Below are positions 23,361-41,125 of a stretch of 64,000 bases of DNA, piece by piece (within the stretch, counting starts at the first letter, position 1; every line of letters starts with the position of its first letter). Made by a program: the position numbers and the translations under genes. Source of the stretch: Paraspadella gotoi (taxonomy: Eukaryota; Chaetognatha); the NCBI GenBank assembly GCA_051294375.1, contig CM119264.1:29887693-29951692 (forward strand). The letters run 5' to 3'. Under the pieces are notes generated by a model. The model saw nothing but the letters and a program-made list of their open reading frames with translations, ran no database searches and was not told the DNA's origin.

Positions 23361-23439
23361 GAGGCGATGAGATGATGACAACGACAGCAGAAACAAAGTC
23401 GACGGCAAGATTATTGACAAATGCTCTGTTTTGACGACT

Positions 23440-23622
23440 CCCTCTCTTTCTCTTTCTCTCTCTCTCTCTCGTCTCTCGATCATCATCTCTCCTCTCTTCT
23501 CTCCTCTCTCTCTCTCTCTCTCTCCTCTTCTTCCTCTTCACTTTTTTACTTTGCTTGCTATGATTCTATCTTTCTATTTTCTGCCTTCATCTTTTCACTT
23601 TTATCATTTTTCGCACTTTCGA

Positions 23623-23660
<38 letters not shown>
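23440..23660 (+). repeat. CT-rich region with (CT)n runs
   Basis: CT runs at 23445-23530 and 23625-23657 with T-rich sequence between. Confidence 0.85.
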
Positions 23661-23661
<1 letters not shown>

Positions 23662-23971
23662 TTCCTTTTGATTCCCAGAACAAAACAAGGCGAATATAAC
23701 TTTTCATTCAAAAGGAAAATTTATCTATTTTTCTGGTCGTGAATTTCTTTCAATGAAATTTTAAAGACGAAAAAAAAAAATTTATGATGAGAACGTAAAA
23801 CCATAAATTATAAATCCAATCAAGTTGTTAAGATATAAACAAAAATTATTTTAAAAATTAAACTTATTAAATTATAATATAATAAGTGAATAAATAAAAC
23901 TGTTAGAGGAGAGTTTTGAATGAAAGGTTGCAGGGTTCTGCCATGAAATGCTCTTGTATGGCTGGACCGGC

Positions 23972-24088
23972 CTGGTGGCCTTTTCCCATCATAGCCTGTC
24001 CAAAGACTGGGCTGGTGGCCTTTTCCCATCATAGCCTGTCCAAAGACTGGGCTGGTGGCCTTATCCCATCATAGCCTGTCCAAAGAAT
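23972..24088 (+). repeat. 40-bp tandem repeat
   Basis: About 2.9 copies of a unit beginning CTGGTGGCCTTTTCCCATCA and ending AGCCTGTCCAAAGACTGGG. It includes the GCCTGTCCAAAG word of the foldback family, so it probably arose from one arm of it. Confidence 0.85.
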
Positions 24089-24129
24089 GACAGCGAGATT
24101 GTTTATTGAATGAATGGATGATTTTTAAT

Positions 24130-25831
<1,702 letters not shown>

Positions 25832-25856
25832 NNNNNNNNNNNNNNNNNNNNNNNNN
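25832..25856. other. Assembly gap of exactly 25 N
   Basis: Fixed-size gap at the edge of the inverted arm. Other 25-N gaps: 5614-5638, 36395-36419, 47288-47312, 48313-48337, 59477-59501. Confidence 1.
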
Positions 25857-26196
25857 AGAGAGAGATCAGTCCTTGCGTCTCGAGGTGACTACAGTTTCTT
25901 CCTCCGCAATCTTGATTTCTTCGGTCGCGCCATCTGCCGTAACCTCACGCGAAAAGAAACTGAGCTTTTATCGTCTCTTAATCTCGGTTGGCGAAATAAA
26001 TTCCAGGAATAAATCCTGACTTAATCCGTCTTTTTGCTTCGAAAAAACGAAGACCCGGAAACGAGCTGAGGCAACGTCCACTGACGCCCACTCACGGCCC
26101 ACTCACGCCCACTCTTCTCTTTGTTAAAAAGTCTCATTTTTTTTTTTAGAATCTTTTTTAAGAGTCGAAGTTGAAAGAGAAAGTTGTTTGGAATTG

Positions 26197-26228
<32 letters not shown>

Positions 26229-26678
26229 TTTCTGTCTGTTGTCGTCGTCCGTCGTCGTCGTCGTTTTCTGTCGTCGTCGTCGTCGTTTCTTTTCCGTCGC
26301 GTCGGTCGTTTCGTCGTTTCGTCGTCGTCGTCGTTCGTGTCGTTGTCATCGTCGTTTTCTTTCGTCGTCGTCGTCGCCGACATCTTTTTCGTTGTCGGCA
26401 TCAATGGTTTCGTTTGATTAGAGGATCAGATCCAAAAAAGAAGCGAGCGAATCCAAAACCGCAAACATCACAACATTCATTTGCGCCGCCAATGACGATA
26501 TTGTCTTTTCGTTTCGTATTTTCACCCAGCTAGAAAAAAAAAACATCTATACTGACTCACACATTAAAACATATTAAATAAAATCCAATGAGACGAAATA
26601 CAAAAAAAAGCGAAAAGGGAAATAATTAAGCAAATAAAGCAATAAAGCAAGACGACGAGAGAGGAAGAGTTTAGAGAG

Positions 26679-26739
<61 letters not shown>

Positions 26740-27915
26740 AAGAGAGAAGAGAGAGGAGAGAGAGAGAGGAGAGAGAGAGAGGAGAGAGAAAACTCGAAAG
26801 AATTTTTGAATACAAGGTCAGGCAGGCGAAGTGAAACGATAAGTGGTGAAATAGCAGACGGTTGGGAGACGAATCAGGCAAGAACCTGTTGACAATGAAT
26901 AAATCATGTGGCGATTAAAGGCGCGGTTGACCACAATGCTAATGACCAAATGTGGCGATCAAAGGCGCCGTTAACCACAATGCAAAGGGTGGGGCCAAGT
27001 TTGACGCCGAGGAAGGAAGTTGATAAAAATTGCGACCAGAAAAAGGCAAAGAGAGCAGCGGGGATCAGCGAGGAAAGATAGCGGGGAGCAGCGGGATTGG
27101 GGATTGAGATGAGGAGGAGCAAATATGAAAGCGTTTGAAAGAAGCGGGGATCAGCGGGAAAGACCTGGAGCTGGAAGTGGGATCAGCGGGTAGAAACCTG
27201 TAGTTGGAAGTGGGATAAGCGGATAAAGACCAATGATTGGAAGTGGGATCAGCGGATAAAAACCTGGAATTGGAAGTGGGATCAGCGGGGTGAGCGGGCG
27301 AAAGAGGTCGACGTATAAAGTGGGATTGGTTCAGTTCAGTTTTGCAAACAAAAGGAACGAGGGAACCCTCAGAGGAAATTGCTGCCTCTGGGCGGTCGCT
27401 GAGCGGCGGCTGGGCGGAGGCAGAGTCGGCGGCAGCTGAGGCGGCGGAGGCGGTTGTGGCTGTGACAGCGGCGGCGGCGGCGGCGGCGGCTACGGCTGCG
27501 GCGGCGTGCGGCGGCGGTTAAATAAAAAAAGACAGTGGCGGTGTTTATTCGTCAAGCAGAGGTGAAGTTGTTGATGCAATTCTCACAGTTTATTGGATAT
27601 CTCTCTGTCCCTCTGTCTCTCCGTCTGTCCCGTATAAAAATCCCTCTTTTCCAGCGACGCGAAAGATGTTTTGATGGAATTAATCATCGATGGAAACGAA
27701 AATAACCTCACGACGCGAATGGAACAAAACGAGAGAGATAAACAGAAGGAAGTTTGAGCGAGGGAACCCACGGGTGGATAATGACGGTCGGAGCCATGAT
27801 GACATTCGTTGTGAAATCGTGAGAGTGTGAACGCCGAAAATAAATACGAATGGGAAAGTGGAATGAATTGTGGTTGGCGTTGACCACAAAAATAGAGAGA
27901 GAGAAGAAGAGAGAG

Positions 27916-27954
<39 letters not shown>

Positions 27955-28662
27955 GTCCAAACTCTTGTGGCGTTGACCACAAAATTCTGTTGTGGCGCTG
28001 ACCACAAAAACGGTTTTTCGTTTCGTCGCTCAGATTTCCTCAAATTTCCGTTGCAGAAATCGCCGAAGGGAGATAGAGGTGGGATCGGGTGGGTTGAAGT
28101 GGACAAAGGTGGTGGGATCGGGTGGGTTGAGTGGACAAAGGTGGTGGGATCGGGGGGTTGAAGTGGACAAGAGTGGTGGGATCGGTGGGTTGAGTGGACA
28201 AAGGTGGTGGGATCGGGTGGTTTTAGTGGACAAAGGTGTGGGATCAGGTTGGTTGGGTGGACAATGGAGGTGGAAAAAAGAAGACCAATAAGGAGAAGCG
28301 ATAAAAAAAAATTGGTAACTTGTGAGGAGCGACCAATTGTGAGTGTGGTCATCTTATTTCGAGGGTTCATCTTCAAACTTCACATCTTCACACTTCACAC
28401 TTCACAGTGGAAAAGAAATTGTGGCGCTAAGAAATCGGGTTTCATTTCTGAGAAATTGCCTTCGCTGTGGACGACGACGACGACGACGACGACGACGAAG
28501 ACGACGACGACGACACCAGCGACACGAGCGACATCTAAGGCGACAACGAAAACAAGGCGTAAGATGAATGACCACCAGATGGAAACAGATGCTTTGAATA
28601 AAGCGCAACCTTGAGCGATGTGAGCCTCTCGTGGTCATTTGTTCGCTCAATATGTTTGCATG

Positions 28663-28667
<5 letters not shown>
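25857..28667 (-). repeat. Palindrome 1, left arm
   Basis: Reverse complement of 28784-31632. Paired landmarks: CTCGAGGTGACTACAGTTTC (25879) with its complement near 31600; (TCG)n 26196-26390 with (ACG)n 31138-31305; GCGGCGG 27470-27520 with GCCGCC 30040-30090; TTGCATGCCTTTC (28657) with GAAAGGCATGCAA (28784). Differences are mostly small indels. No gene. Confidence 0.85.
28079..28265 (-). repeat. About 33-bp minisatellite, GATCCCACCACCTTTGTCCA
   Basis: Five to six units of this word plus CTCAACCCACCC (on the minus strand). Further arrays: 29185-29425 (mostly inside a gap) and 39560-39740. Confidence 0.8.
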
Positions 28668-28713
<46 letters not shown>

Positions 28714-28751
28714 TCTCTCCTCCTCCTCTCTCCTCTCTCTCTCTCTCATCT

Positions 28752-28783
<32 letters not shown>
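28668..28783. repeat. Palindrome 1 centre: (CT)n switching to (GA)n
   Basis: Pyrimidine run 28668-28750 followed by a purine run 28754-28783, so the centre is itself self-complementary. Confidence 0.9.
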
Positions 28784-31632
<2,849 letters not shown>

Positions 31633-32438
31633 GGATCGCGGTGGACTAATTACTGTAATTACGTATATTTATTTGGGTGTATACCTAAATTTTAATTTAT
31701 TTTTTATTTATGTATTAGATTATTTTTGTATTTACTTCATGCATAAAATCTATTTATATCTTGATTTATTTATATACATAGTTATTTCATATCTAGTATC
31801 TAATGTATTTATTTATTTATTTAATTTGTTTTAATCTAATTTTTTTAATTTTTATCTTTATTTAAGGTATTAAATTCGTAAACTTTCGATTTATACATTC
31901 ATCTCTTTACTCATTAACTTTTTCTCCGTAATATTTATCGAAGAGAGATTTTCACAACGAGAGCCAAAAGGGAACGAAGTTACCAACTGTAGATACTTCA
32001 TGTTGTCGAACTAATTATTCCTTTCGCCGTCTCGCACCAGGAGGCGCGACATGCATAATTCAAAACTGTAAACAAAAGGTAACATCATCACATGTCATAT
32101 TTCATATGAAACTTCTTATTTCTTTTTTTGGATTTTCATATCTTTGTATTTTGATTGGTTGGATTTTTTGCGCAATTTTCCAAAAGCACCCCATTTTTGT
32201 TCCAAATCCCCGAACTTAATTTTAGCCAAATCCCTAACCCAATCCTTTGTACAAAATTGATTATAAATAAAACATTAATTATTAAATAATAATTAATTTC
32301 TTTTTATCTCTACATACCAACAAAAACCAACCAGAAGACTGGCAGCCTTAAAAAAGCTTTTAAAGGCAAAAAAAGGAAAATAAAAGATCTTTCTCTGCTT
32401 GTTTGCGTCAGGCGGTTATTAATGGTCCAAATCGTTTT

Positions 32439-32476
<38 letters not shown>

Positions 32477-32553
32477 TCATATCTCTCTCCGTCTCCTCTC
32501 TCTCTTTCAGTGTCACCCATAGGAGGCACTCGCCCAATATTTCCTACCGGGTC

Positions 32554-32616
<63 letters not shown>

Positions 32617-33433
32617 CTCTCATAATCTAAACAAATTCCCTTCTCCATTTTATTTTTTTTCATTCAATTTTTTTTCCTTTAAATTCTTCTCTCATTTTCT
32701 CCTCATTCTTCTTTTTCAGTTTCCATCGGCGGCCATTTTGTTTTTCTTTCTCTCCTTTAAATTTTCTCGTAAACCTTCGAGAATTTGTTTGTTTTCTTTA
32801 CTACATTTTCCTTTATCACTTCCTCCGTCTCCCTCTTTTCCATTTCCTCTCTGTCTCGCTCTCGCCTCCCTTCTTATTTTAACAGACTCCTCGTCAAAAC
32901 GTTTCCCTAGCGGCGAATAAGGAAAGACGACTAAGAACCCGAACGCGTGTTACATATCTACGGACGCTGCATGTTACTGAGGGCTGTGGCGTACCACCTT
33001 AGGCTAAAGGTAGCCTCTTCGGGCCACAGCGTGGAACCTGGGTCCAAGACTGGCCATCAAGGGTAATTGTCTCACTGTTTACCGTCAAGAACTTGTGTGA
33101 GCCACGACTGTTAGCGTGTGTGAAGAGTATACATTACATTACAATGAAAATTATTCCACAAGACGTAGCTGTATTGCTTTTCTTGAAGTCGCTTCTCGAA
33201 AAGTATGACCGCTTATTGCTTAAGTCATCTTCTCATGGCAAGATAAGACTAAATAAACAACTCATATCGAAACCAAAAACCTTGTCACATTGAAAAATCT
33301 ATAAAACTACCAATATATTTAATCTCAATGCAAAATGGGGAGAATTCGAGAAGGAGCTTATTATGGAAAATGCGCTTAAAATCAAAAAGAGGCTGCCACT
33401 GACGCCGCCGCTGCTGCCGCCGCCGCAGCCACT

Positions 33434-33466
<33 letters not shown>

Positions 33467-35398
33467 TTTCTGCCTTAGAATACTTCTCGCGATGAGCGGC
33501 GAAGTAGGACTAAGCTCTGACGAAATGAGCCAGAGGTTTTTTTAATATATTCTTTTACCGGCCGATGTAGAATGATGGCAATATTTCTATTGTTAAGTTT
33601 CAAAAAAAATCCGATCATAAATATAGAAAATATTAACCAAAATCTTCGGAAAATCCACCCCTTCTTTGGAAGATTTTCGCCATAGAAGATTTTTTCCGAA
33701 TCTGACTCCCGGTTGAAAACTCTTAGAATTCCGATCATTAGCTCCTCTTTTACTTTTACTTTAAATAAAAATTTCACCAAAATGGACTAATTCACTTTAC
33801 CATGATCGTTTCATATTAAAATAACTAAATAAAATGTTAAGAAAAATTTTGAGAGCCCTTCAGACATATGGCTATCGCTATTGTAAAATCACAACATGCC
33901 TTAAATGCATTTATATTGTAATGAAGTTGAGAAATCCCTTTATTTTATATAGAAAAATTGAGATGAAAATTTTTTCCTGAGCAAACCAGTCCATTTAAAT
34001 CTGATGGTTTGATGTCAAAATGACAGTTAATCATAAAGAGAAAAAAAATGCGAGCCCTTCAGATGCAACAGGATCTGAATCGAGTCTTTTTACATCAATG
34101 TTTTATCGGAACTTTTCCCAGGACCGTTTATATTGTTTTGTAGTCAGATTTGAACGAAAATCTCCATTGAAAAAATCTTCCTCGATCTCTAAAACGACGT
34201 CGACTCCTAGGCGAAGCGTCGGGCGGTCGAAGCCAAGTTTGACCCTAAAAGTTGAGCCTAACCTTGACCCGATGGAGAAGCGAAGCCTTTTATCTTCGTC
34301 TCCAGAGCGATTGGACTTTTTTTTTATCAATCCCGTTAGCGATTTACTTCATCTCGATGAAAATCAATATTTTTAAAAAAATTTTTTTAGATGTATAAAA
34401 TAATTTTTTATTCTCAAAATTGTTTTTCTTTTTATTTTTTTTTAAGGTTTAACCATAGTTCTTATATATATTAAATTAAAAGTAAATTGATAGTATTTTA
34501 TTGTTAACAATTAACTTATAAATTAATATTTTAGTTATATTAAAAATTAAACCCTTGAAAGCGATTGAGATGTATTGGCGAAGCCACTGGTTCTTTTTAA
34601 GATGGAAAAAAGTCGTTTTCTCATTTATCGAATTAATTTTTTTTATAGCGTCTAGGACGTAGCCGATCGTACGAGATAAAATGGAAAGGAGAAAATGAGA
34701 CAATTGGATAGATTGTCCTTCTGCAAATTACAATCGAACTATTTGATCGATTCTCTTCTCCTTTACGATTTAAGGAAATGATATTCTTTTCTCGTTTTGC
34801 GCTTAAAACTTTTTCCTCTCTAATGATGAAAAAGTTATTAATCTTTTAAATTGACTTAATTGGCTTAGAGATCTCAATTGTACTGTTTTAACTTTTCCTT
34901 GTTTTTAAATCTTCCCCACTCTCCGACCCTGCCCTCGCTCCGTCACCGCCCTGTTGACGCCACGCTGGGCTTAGTTATTATTGTTTTTTTTTATCAGTGA
35001 CAAAACAGTGAAACGTGATCAGTGATCACCTATCACTGATTACCTATCAGCTACAGGGAAAAATAAATATTTCAATCGTCGTCATTATCGTCGTCGCTGA
35101 ACAAATATTCGTCACGTGACTTGAATGTAGAGCGAGTGACGTCTCCGTGGGTCCTCCTTTCATATCGGATGCATATAGGATGCAGTCCTCTCTCTTCTCT
35201 CTCTCTCTCCATCTCTCTCGTCCTCTCCTCTCTCCATCTCTCTGTGCTCTCTCTACTCTCATCTCTCTTCTCTCTCTCCTCTATTCCAACGCCTGTCTCC
35301 GATAGCGATCACAGCCATTCGTATTCCACGTAGCGCTCGTCGTGTCGTTAGGGTAATGTCAGTTGGTTACTGGGCATACTCGAGATAGTTAAAAGGCT

Positions 35399-35469
35399 AT
35401 GGACGGGAGAGCAGGAGAGGCAGAGAATGAGAGAGAGAAGAGAGAGAGAGAGAGAAGAAAGAGAGAGAG

Positions 35470-35524
<55 letters not shown>

Positions 35525-35983
35525 GAGAGAAGAGAAGCGATGAACAAAAACCTTTTAGATTACGAGTCTCGCGAGCCCAAGCTTGGAGAGAGGTCGCGAT
35601 TCTTCAGTTAACAAGTTTCGTCCGTATGGAATGAGTATTAAGGAGGAAAGAGAAAAAGAAATTTAAGTTTGTAGGAAAGAAAAAAGAATGAAAATAAAAA
35701 ATAGAAGAAATACAAGAAGAAAAAAATAAAAATGGAGAAAGGAAAAAAGAAAAAAACAGAAAAGAAAAAAGAACTGGAGTGTAAAATGTAATATGAATTA
35801 TATGTGAGGAAAGAAAAAAAAAGGAAAGTAAAAGGAGGAAGAAAAGAAAAAATGAATAAAAGAAAAATGAAGGTAAAAATTTGAAGAAGGAAAAAAGCAA
35901 AGGTGAAAGAAGGAAAGAAGAAAGAGGAAAAGATGGAATAATTAATAGAAATATTACAAAATTAAAATGACGATGAAGTTAGG

Positions 35984-36057
<74 letters not shown>

Positions 36058-36394
36058 AAGAGACAGAGAGAGAAGAGAGCGGAGAGACGAAGACGAGAGA
36101 GAGAGAAGAGAGAATGAGAGATTGTTAGTTAGAGGAGAGAGAGAGAAGATTAAAGGAGAGAACCTGACAAAATATGACAAAAAAGGGGGAAATAGGAGAA
36201 TAGAGAAGAGAAGGTGAAAATCAAAAGAGGGAAAGAATTTAAGTAAAAAATTTGAGGCAAAAAAAGTTGGTTTCTCCTGAGAAATAGCAAGGAAAAAAGG
36301 GAAAATAAGTGTTAAAATAAGAAAATTTTATAGGAATATAGCGGTTTTTTCTCAATTATCCCTTAGTAGTCGATTGTATGACTTTGCTTTTTCT
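35399..36394 (+). repeat. GA-rich about 0.9-kb repeat, copy 1 (noisy, ends at 25-N gap)
   Basis: Contains GCGATGA(A)CAAAAACC, GAGTCTCGCGAGCC and AAGGAGGAAAGAG like 36420-37260 and 45060-46080, with extra bases. Confidence 0.7.
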
Positions 36395-36419
36395 NNNNNN
36401 NNNNNNNNNNNNNNNNNNN

Positions 36420-36859
36420 GAGAGAGAGAGAGAGAGAGCGATGACAAAAACCTTTTAGAACGAGTCTCGCGAGCCAAGTTGGAGAGAGGTCGATTCTTCA
36501 GTAAACCAAGTTCGGCGAGGAATGAGATTAAAGGAGGAAAGAGAAAAGAAATAAGGAGGAAAGAAAAAAGAAGGAAAGAAAAAAAAAGAAAGAGAACAAG
36601 AGAAAAAAATAAAAATGGAGGAAAGGAAAAAGAAAAAAACAGAAAAGAAAAGAACTGGAGGAAAATGTAAAGAAATATGGAGGAAAGAAAAAAATAGGAA
36701 AGAAAAAAGGAGGAAAGAAAAAAGAAAAAATGAATAAAGAAAAATGAAAGGAAAAAATTTGAGAGGAAAAAAGCAAAGGAGAAAGAAGGAAAGAAGAAAG
36801 AGGAAAAGATGGAAATAATAATAAAGAAATATTACAAAATTAAAATGACGATGAAAAGT

Positions 36860-36927
<68 letters not shown>

Positions 36928-36964
36928 AAGAGACAGAGAGAGAAGAGAGCGGAGAGACGAAGAC

Positions 36965-37011
<47 letters not shown>

Positions 37012-37260
37012 AAAGGAGAGAACCTGACAAAAATATGAGCAAAAAAGGGGGAAAAAGGAGAATAGAGAAGAGAAGGGAAAAAATCCAAAAGAGGGAAAGA
37101 AAAGTAAAAAGAGGCAAAAAAAGTTGGTTCTCCTGAGAAATAGAAGGAAAAAAGGGAAAAAAGGAAAAAAGGAAAAAAGGAAAAGCGGTTTCTCATATCC
37201 TTAGATCGATTGATGACCTCGAGCAAGGTCGACCCACTCAGGCAATCCAACGCCAATTCA
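36420..37260 (+). repeat. GA-rich about 0.9-kb repeat, copy 2
   Basis: Starts directly after the 25-N gap at 36395-36419 and restates the sequence of copy 1 with fewer indels. Confidence 0.75.
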
Positions 37261-37392
37261 GGCCTAAATCATTCTTTTCCTTTTTTCTCTTTCCTTTTTT
37301 TTCATTAGTAATTAGTTTGACCAATTTTCATAGTAATTAGATGGTTTAAAGAAAGTATTTTTTCCCTTTCATTATTCTCTTTTTTTTTTAGT

Positions 37393-37870
37393 TGCGCCTC
37401 GAGTTACTCGCCTGAGCAACTCTATAAGTCCCTTTGGTCGGTCTGTCCGTCGGTCCGTCGGCAATGTCGTCTGTCCCGTCTGTCCACTTACATTAAAAGA
37501 TGCATATAATTGTTTATTAGTTTGGTTGCTCACAGGAAAAAAATCTCAAATCTAAGGGACTGCTAAGCTACGCCTCGGGAATTCCTAAAACTATTTAAGA
37601 ATTTAAAGCACGGGAATTTGCTTGCAGTTCATGTCATGAGTACACGGGCAAAGATAGTTTTTGTCATATCATGTCATGTTATATCATCGTGATTAAAGGG
37701 AAAATAAACGTGAAAATAAAGTCACTGCGGCCAACATATTGGAATCACCGTTCTTGTTTTTAACCCAAAACGACTGGAGAAAACACTTGTTCGGGATCCG
37801 AGGACGAACCTTCAACCCTTACCCATTTCCGGTGACCGATCCACCGATTAAGCTAAGGTCAAAGAGAGGG
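37393..37870 (-). mobile_element. SINE-like family R1, full-length but indel-rich copy
   Basis: Has the left-end palindrome, the GTC-rich tract, the shared body, and the tRNA-like head (about 37785-37860) with small indels in the boxes (B box interrupted: GGATCCGAGGACGAACC). It belongs to the noisy second unit of the large direct duplication. Confidence 0.55.
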
Positions 37871-38620
37871 AGAGAGTGAAAACACGGTCGCTGATTCGAG
37901 GTGTCGTGAGAGGGAGAGAGAGAGAGAGAGAGAGGGTGAGAGGAAGGAGGAGAGAGAGAGAGAGAGGGGGAGAAGAACGAAACCAGCGGGAAATCTCTCG
38001 TTTTCACCGACGTAAAAAAGATCATTTTATTTTTCCTTCTTTTTTTTTTATTTTTTTTTTTCTCTTCAGTTTTTCTCCATATTATTCCATCCTTTTTTTT
38101 CATACTTTCGTTGATGGTCGAAGGAAAAAAGGGGAAAAAAATAGACATTCGGAACTTTTTTTTCTTTTTTTTTTCTTTCCTTCTTTTTAACCGACTTTCC
38201 TCTTCAATCTTCTTTCGTCCGCCATTTTATTTCTTTTCTCCTTTTTAAATTTTCTTTCCACACATTTCTTTTTCTTTGTCACTTCTCTCTCATTATATTA
38301 TCATTTCTCCTTTTTTTTTTCTCTATTACTTTTCATTACTTTTTTTGATAATATCTTTTCGTTCTTTTTTAATATATACTACATTTTATAACTTTCTTTG
38401 TTTCTTATTATTCTCCCTTTTTTCTCTCCTTTTCAAGTTTCCTCCTTTTTCTCTCCTCGGACTTTTTATGCTCCAATTCCTCTCTTATTAAGAGCAATGA
38501 CGGAGGGGGAAACGAAAAGAAAATATTTGAGAGAGAGAGGAGAAGAGAGGAAGAGAGAAGAGAGGAGAGAGAGGAGAGAGAGAGAGAGAGAGACGAGAGA
38601 GAGAGAAGGGGAGACGAGGG

Positions 38621-38651
<31 letters not shown>

Positions 38652-39042
38652 GAGAGGGGAGAGAAGAAAGAGAGATAAAAGGAGAGAGGAGAGACGAGGG
38701 AGAGAGTGACGAAGTGAATGAAAAAAATGACGGAAGGAAGAGAAACCAATTAGGCTTTGAGAAAAAAACAGAGAAAAAATTAGAAATAATTTCGGCAAAA
38801 TATGGAGAAGATATTAAAGAGAACATTAAAGATAAATTTTAACAACAGTTTTAAAAAACGTAAAACATAATTTTAAAGTATGATAAAGAATAATAACAAT
38901 GATAAGAGTTGCAGTACAAAACAGTTTGAAAAATAATAATAAATTAATAATAAATAATTAAAAAACATCATAAAAAATTAAGAAAACGATTTAATGGTAG
39001 TTGGTAATATATTGCCCTTTTTAAAGAGAGAGAGATAGGAGA

Positions 39043-39073
<31 letters not shown>

Positions 39074-39124
39074 AGAGGAGAGTTGAGAGAGAGAGAGAGA
39101 GAGGAGAGGAGAGAGAGAGAGAGG

Positions 39125-39894
39125 AGAGAGAAAGGCATGCAAACATTTGAGCGAACAAAATGACCACGGAGAGGGCTCACGATCGCTCAAGGTTCGCGCT
39201 TTATTCAAAAGCATCTGTTTCCATCTGGTGGTCATTCATCTTACGCCTTGTTTTCGTTGTCGCCTTAGATGTCGCTGGTGTCGTCGTCGTCGTCGTCGTC
39301 GGTCGTCCATCGTCTTCGTCGTCGTCGTCGTCGTCGTCCGTTCGTCACAGCGAAGGCAATTTCTCAGAAATGAAAACCCGATTTTTCTTAGCGCCACAAT
39401 TTCTTCAACTGTGAAGTGTGAAGTGTGAAGATGTGAAGTTTGAAAGTGAACCCTCGAAATAAATTGACACACTCACAATTTGGTCGCTTCCTTCACAAGT
39501 ACAAATTTTTTTATCGCTTCTCCTTATTGGTTCTCTTTTTTTTCCACCTCCATTGTCCACCCAACCCACCTTGATCCCACACACCTTAGTCCACTAAACC
39601 CCAACCCCGATCCCACCCACCTTTGTCCACTCAACCCACCCGATCCCACCACCTTTGTCCACTCAACCCACCCGATCCCACCACCTTTGTCCCACTCAAC
39701 CCACCCGATCCCACCACCTTTGTCCACTCAACCCCCGATCCCACCTCTATCTCCCTTCGGCGATTTCTTGCAACGGAAATTTTGATTGGAAATCTTGAGG
39801 CGACGAAACGAAAAAACCGTTTTTGTGTCAGCGCCACAACAAGAAATTTTGTTGGTCAAACGCCACAAGAGTTTTGGACCTCTCTCTCTCTTCT

Positions 39895-39949
<55 letters not shown>

Positions 39950-41087
39950 TTGTGTGTGTTCAACGCCCAACCACAATTTCATTTCCACTTTCCCATTCCG
40001 TATTTATTTTCGGCGTTCCACCTCTCACGATTCACAACGAATTTCATCACGGCTCCGACCGATCATTATCGCACCCGTTTGGGTTCCTCGCCTCAACCTT
40101 CCTCTGTTTTATCTCTCTTCGTTGTTGTTCCATTCGCGTCGTGACGGTTTATTTTCGTTTCCATCGATGATTAAATTCCATCAAACATCTTTCGCGTCGC
40201 TTGGAAAAGGAGGGATTTTTATTACGGACAGACGGGAGAAGACAGAGGGACAGAGAGATATCCAATTAACTGTGAGAATTGCATCAACAACTTCACCCTG
40301 CTGACGAATAAACACCGCCACTGCTCTTTTTTTTTTTTCTTTAACGCCGCCGCAGCCGCCGCCGCCGCCGACCGCTGCCGCTGTCACAGCCACACCGGCC
40401 TCCGCCGCCTCACTGCCGCCACCGACCTCTGCCTCCGCCCAGCCGCCGCCTCAGCGACCGCCAGAGGCAGACAATTTCCTCTTGAGGGTTTCCCTTCGTC
40501 TCTTTTGGTTTGCAAAAGCTTGAACTGAAACCAATCCCACTTTATACGGTCGACCACTTCGCCGCTCACCCCGCTTCCCACTTCCAATTCCAGGTTTTTT
40601 AATCCGCTGATCCACTTCCAAAAAAAAACTCCTGGTCTTTATCCGCTTATCCCACTTCCCAAACTACAGCGTCTTTACCCGCTGATCCCACTTCCAGCTC
40701 CAGGTCTTTTCCCCGCTGATCCCCGCTTCTTTCAAAACGCTTTCATATTTGCTTCCTCTCATCTAATCCCCAATCCCCGCTGCTCCCCGCTATCTTTTCC
40801 TCCTGATCCCCGCATGCTCTCTGCCTTTTCTGGTCGCAATTTTTATTCAACTTTTCTCCCTTCCTCGGCGTCAAACTTGGCCCCCACCCTTGCAATGTGT
40901 AAACGGCGCCTTTGATCGCCACATTGTGGTCATAGTAGCATTGTGGTCAACCGCGCCTTTTAATCGCCACATGATTTTATTCATTGTCAACAAGGTCTTG
41001 CCTGATTCGTTCTCCCAACGTCTGCTATTTCACCACTTATCGTTCACTTTCGCCTGCCTGACCTTGTATCAAAATTCTTTTCGGTTT

Positions 41088-41125
<38 letters not shown>

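Larger units (their letters stand above)
31633..37260 (+). repeat. Direct duplication, unit 1, right part
   Basis: Series shared with 42000-46080: ACTAATTACTGTAATTACGT, a TTTATTTA-rich block, (CT)n at 32440-32475 and 32560-32610, AGGAGGCACTCGCC, GGACGCTGCATGTTACT, a (CCG)n tract at 33402-33465, CCTATCACTGATTACCTATC, then GA-rich tracts. No supported gene; open frames are repeat artefacts. Unit 2 lacks about 715 bases of it near 33500-34215. Confidence 0.75.

Noticed and set aside
23972-24088. CRISPR-like array
   Set aside because: Only 2.9 contiguous 40-bp units with no variable spacers, in a eukaryotic context.
26021-26404. Asp/Thr/Arg-rich frames resembling acidic or RS-like proteins
   Set aside because: They are translations of (TCG/ACG)n tracts, open in several frames on both strands at once.
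27708-28376. 222-codon minus-strand frame
   Set aside because: It is composed of the 33-bp minisatellite plus (CT)n and is not kept in the other two copies of the arm.
33093-33293. 66-codon plus-strand frame
   Set aside because: The reading frame is lost in the duplicate at 43460-43660 and there is no domain.
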